Assembly: GCA_045110675.1 (NCBI GenBank)
Contig: JBGCGJ010000074.1
Location: 1-31,360 of the forward strand
DNA length: 31,360 nt
Origin: JBALVT01 sp045110675
Lineage (GTDB): Bacteria > Pseudomonadota > Gammaproteobacteria > Pseudomonadales > Halieaceae
Reading direction: 5' to 3'
The notes under the pieces were generated by a model. The model was not told where the DNA came from. It searched no databases and saw only the letters and a list, made by a program, of their open reading frames with translations. Made by a program: the position numbers and the translations under genes. Below, in pieces: positions 30,987 to 31,360 of this stretch (positions are counted from its first letter, which is position 1; each line of letters opens with the position of its first letter).

Positions 30987-31360
30987 ATGTCAGTTGCCAG
31001 TATCGGCTATGTCAGAATTGAAAGCCTGGATCCAGATGCCTGGATGAATTTCGGTATGGGCGTACTCGGACTTATGGAGGCTCCTCGAGAAGATCCACAC
31101 AATGCCCGATTTTTGCGCATGGACGCCCATCCGTTTCGCTTCATGATCGAAGCCGGTAGCCAGGATCGTCTGGCCGCCTGCGGCTTGGAGTTTCGCACCG
31201 AGGCGCTGTGGCAAGACTGCTGTGATCGTTTAAGCGCCGCAGGCCACTCAGTAGAATCTGGCACTGCAGCCGAAGCCGAGCGGCGCTGCGTCAGTGGTTT
31301 CGCCACTACCCGCGATCCTTCAGGCAACGTTCTGGAGCTGTATTATGGCCGCAAGCTAGA
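30987..31360 (+). CDS. Extradiol dioxygenase, HsaC/BphC-like (3' end outside the window)
   Basis: The frame starts at ATG 30987, with AGGAG 6 nt upstream, and is open to the window end: 124 codons plus two bases. The visible part is the N-terminal VOC domain of a two-domain type I extradiol dioxygenase: SVASIGYVRIESLDPDAW, then FGMGVLGLMEA, ARFLRMDAHPFRFMIEAG, and TRDPSGNVLELYYG at the end. This follows the pattern of BphC (2,3-dihydroxybiphenyl dioxygenase) and HsaC (steroid ring A cleavage). The iron ligands normally lie in the second domain, outside the window, so activity cannot be judged. Its neighbourhood next to acyl-CoA catabolic genes is consistent with a steroid- or aromatic-degradation locus continuing to the right. 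Confidence 0.88.
   Translation, partial: MSVASIGYVRIESLDPDAWMNFGMGVLGLMEAPREDPHNARFLRMDAHPFRFMIEAGSQDRLAACGLEFRTEALWQDCCDRLSAAGHSVESGTAAEAERRCVSGFATTRDPSGNVLELYYGRKL

Overview
The window is ordinary chromosomal DNA of a Gram-negative bacterium, most likely a marine gammaproteobacterium (Cellvibrionales/Spongiibacteraceae-like; this placement is inference). Supporting signs are a FabY-type ketoacyl synthase, a monomeric NADP isocitrate dehydrogenase, a RibBX-type riboflavin enzyme with a dead GTP cyclohydrolase half, a GlxA-type regulator, a DUF6502/DUF5666 gene pair, and a large acyl-CoA catabolic block. I saw no tRNA, rRNA, CRISPR array, phage gene or transposase.

Layout. 1-612: 3' end of an unrecognised gene. 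628-3760 (minus): membrane-anchored peptidyl-prolyl isomerase, HupE/UreJ_2 membrane protein and a predicted outer-membrane protein, probably one operon. Just upstream is a 36-codon remnant (3762-3872) that looks like the N-terminus of an enoyl-CoA hydratase. 3921-4478: YdjA-like nitroreductase. About 4603-4722: a MITE-like element with 27-bp imperfect terminal inverted repeats. 4776-6646 (minus): a four-base-overlapping pair, FkbM methyltransferase and BtrH-type acyltransferase/peptidase-fold protein. 6692-9121 (minus): dCache-HAMP-HD-GYP c-di-GMP phosphodiesterase. 9207-13343 (minus): monomeric isocitrate dehydrogenase and FabY. 13484-14479 (plus): GlxA/AraC regulator divergent from fabY, with a perfect 7-2-7 palindrome between them. 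14600-16945 (plus): acetyl-CoA acetyltransferase and RibBX. 17122-19414 (plus): DUF6502 and DUF5666 lipoprotein genes behind a strong consensus sigma-70 promoter whose -10 box lies inside an inverted repeat.

19433-26746 (minus) is an eight-gene block: two DUF35 OB-fold proteins, two thiolase-fold proteins without the nucleophilic cysteine, an acyl-CoA synthetase, an enoyl-CoA hydratase, a nitroreductase and an isomerase-like crotonase. Divergent from it are a bifunctional hydratase/3-hydroxyacyl-CoA dehydrogenase (26967-29039), a periplasmic gamma-glutamyltransferase (29109-30779), and the start of an HsaC/BphC-like extradiol dioxygenase that runs off the window end.

Together the right third encodes activation of a carboxylic acid to its CoA ester, double-bond handling, hydration, oxidation and probable retro-aldol side-chain cleavage by thiolase-fold/DUF35 pairs. 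With an extradiol dioxygenase next door, this fits catabolism of a steroid- or terpenoid-like cyclic acid better than plain fatty-acid beta-oxidation. The substrate is not determined by the sequence.
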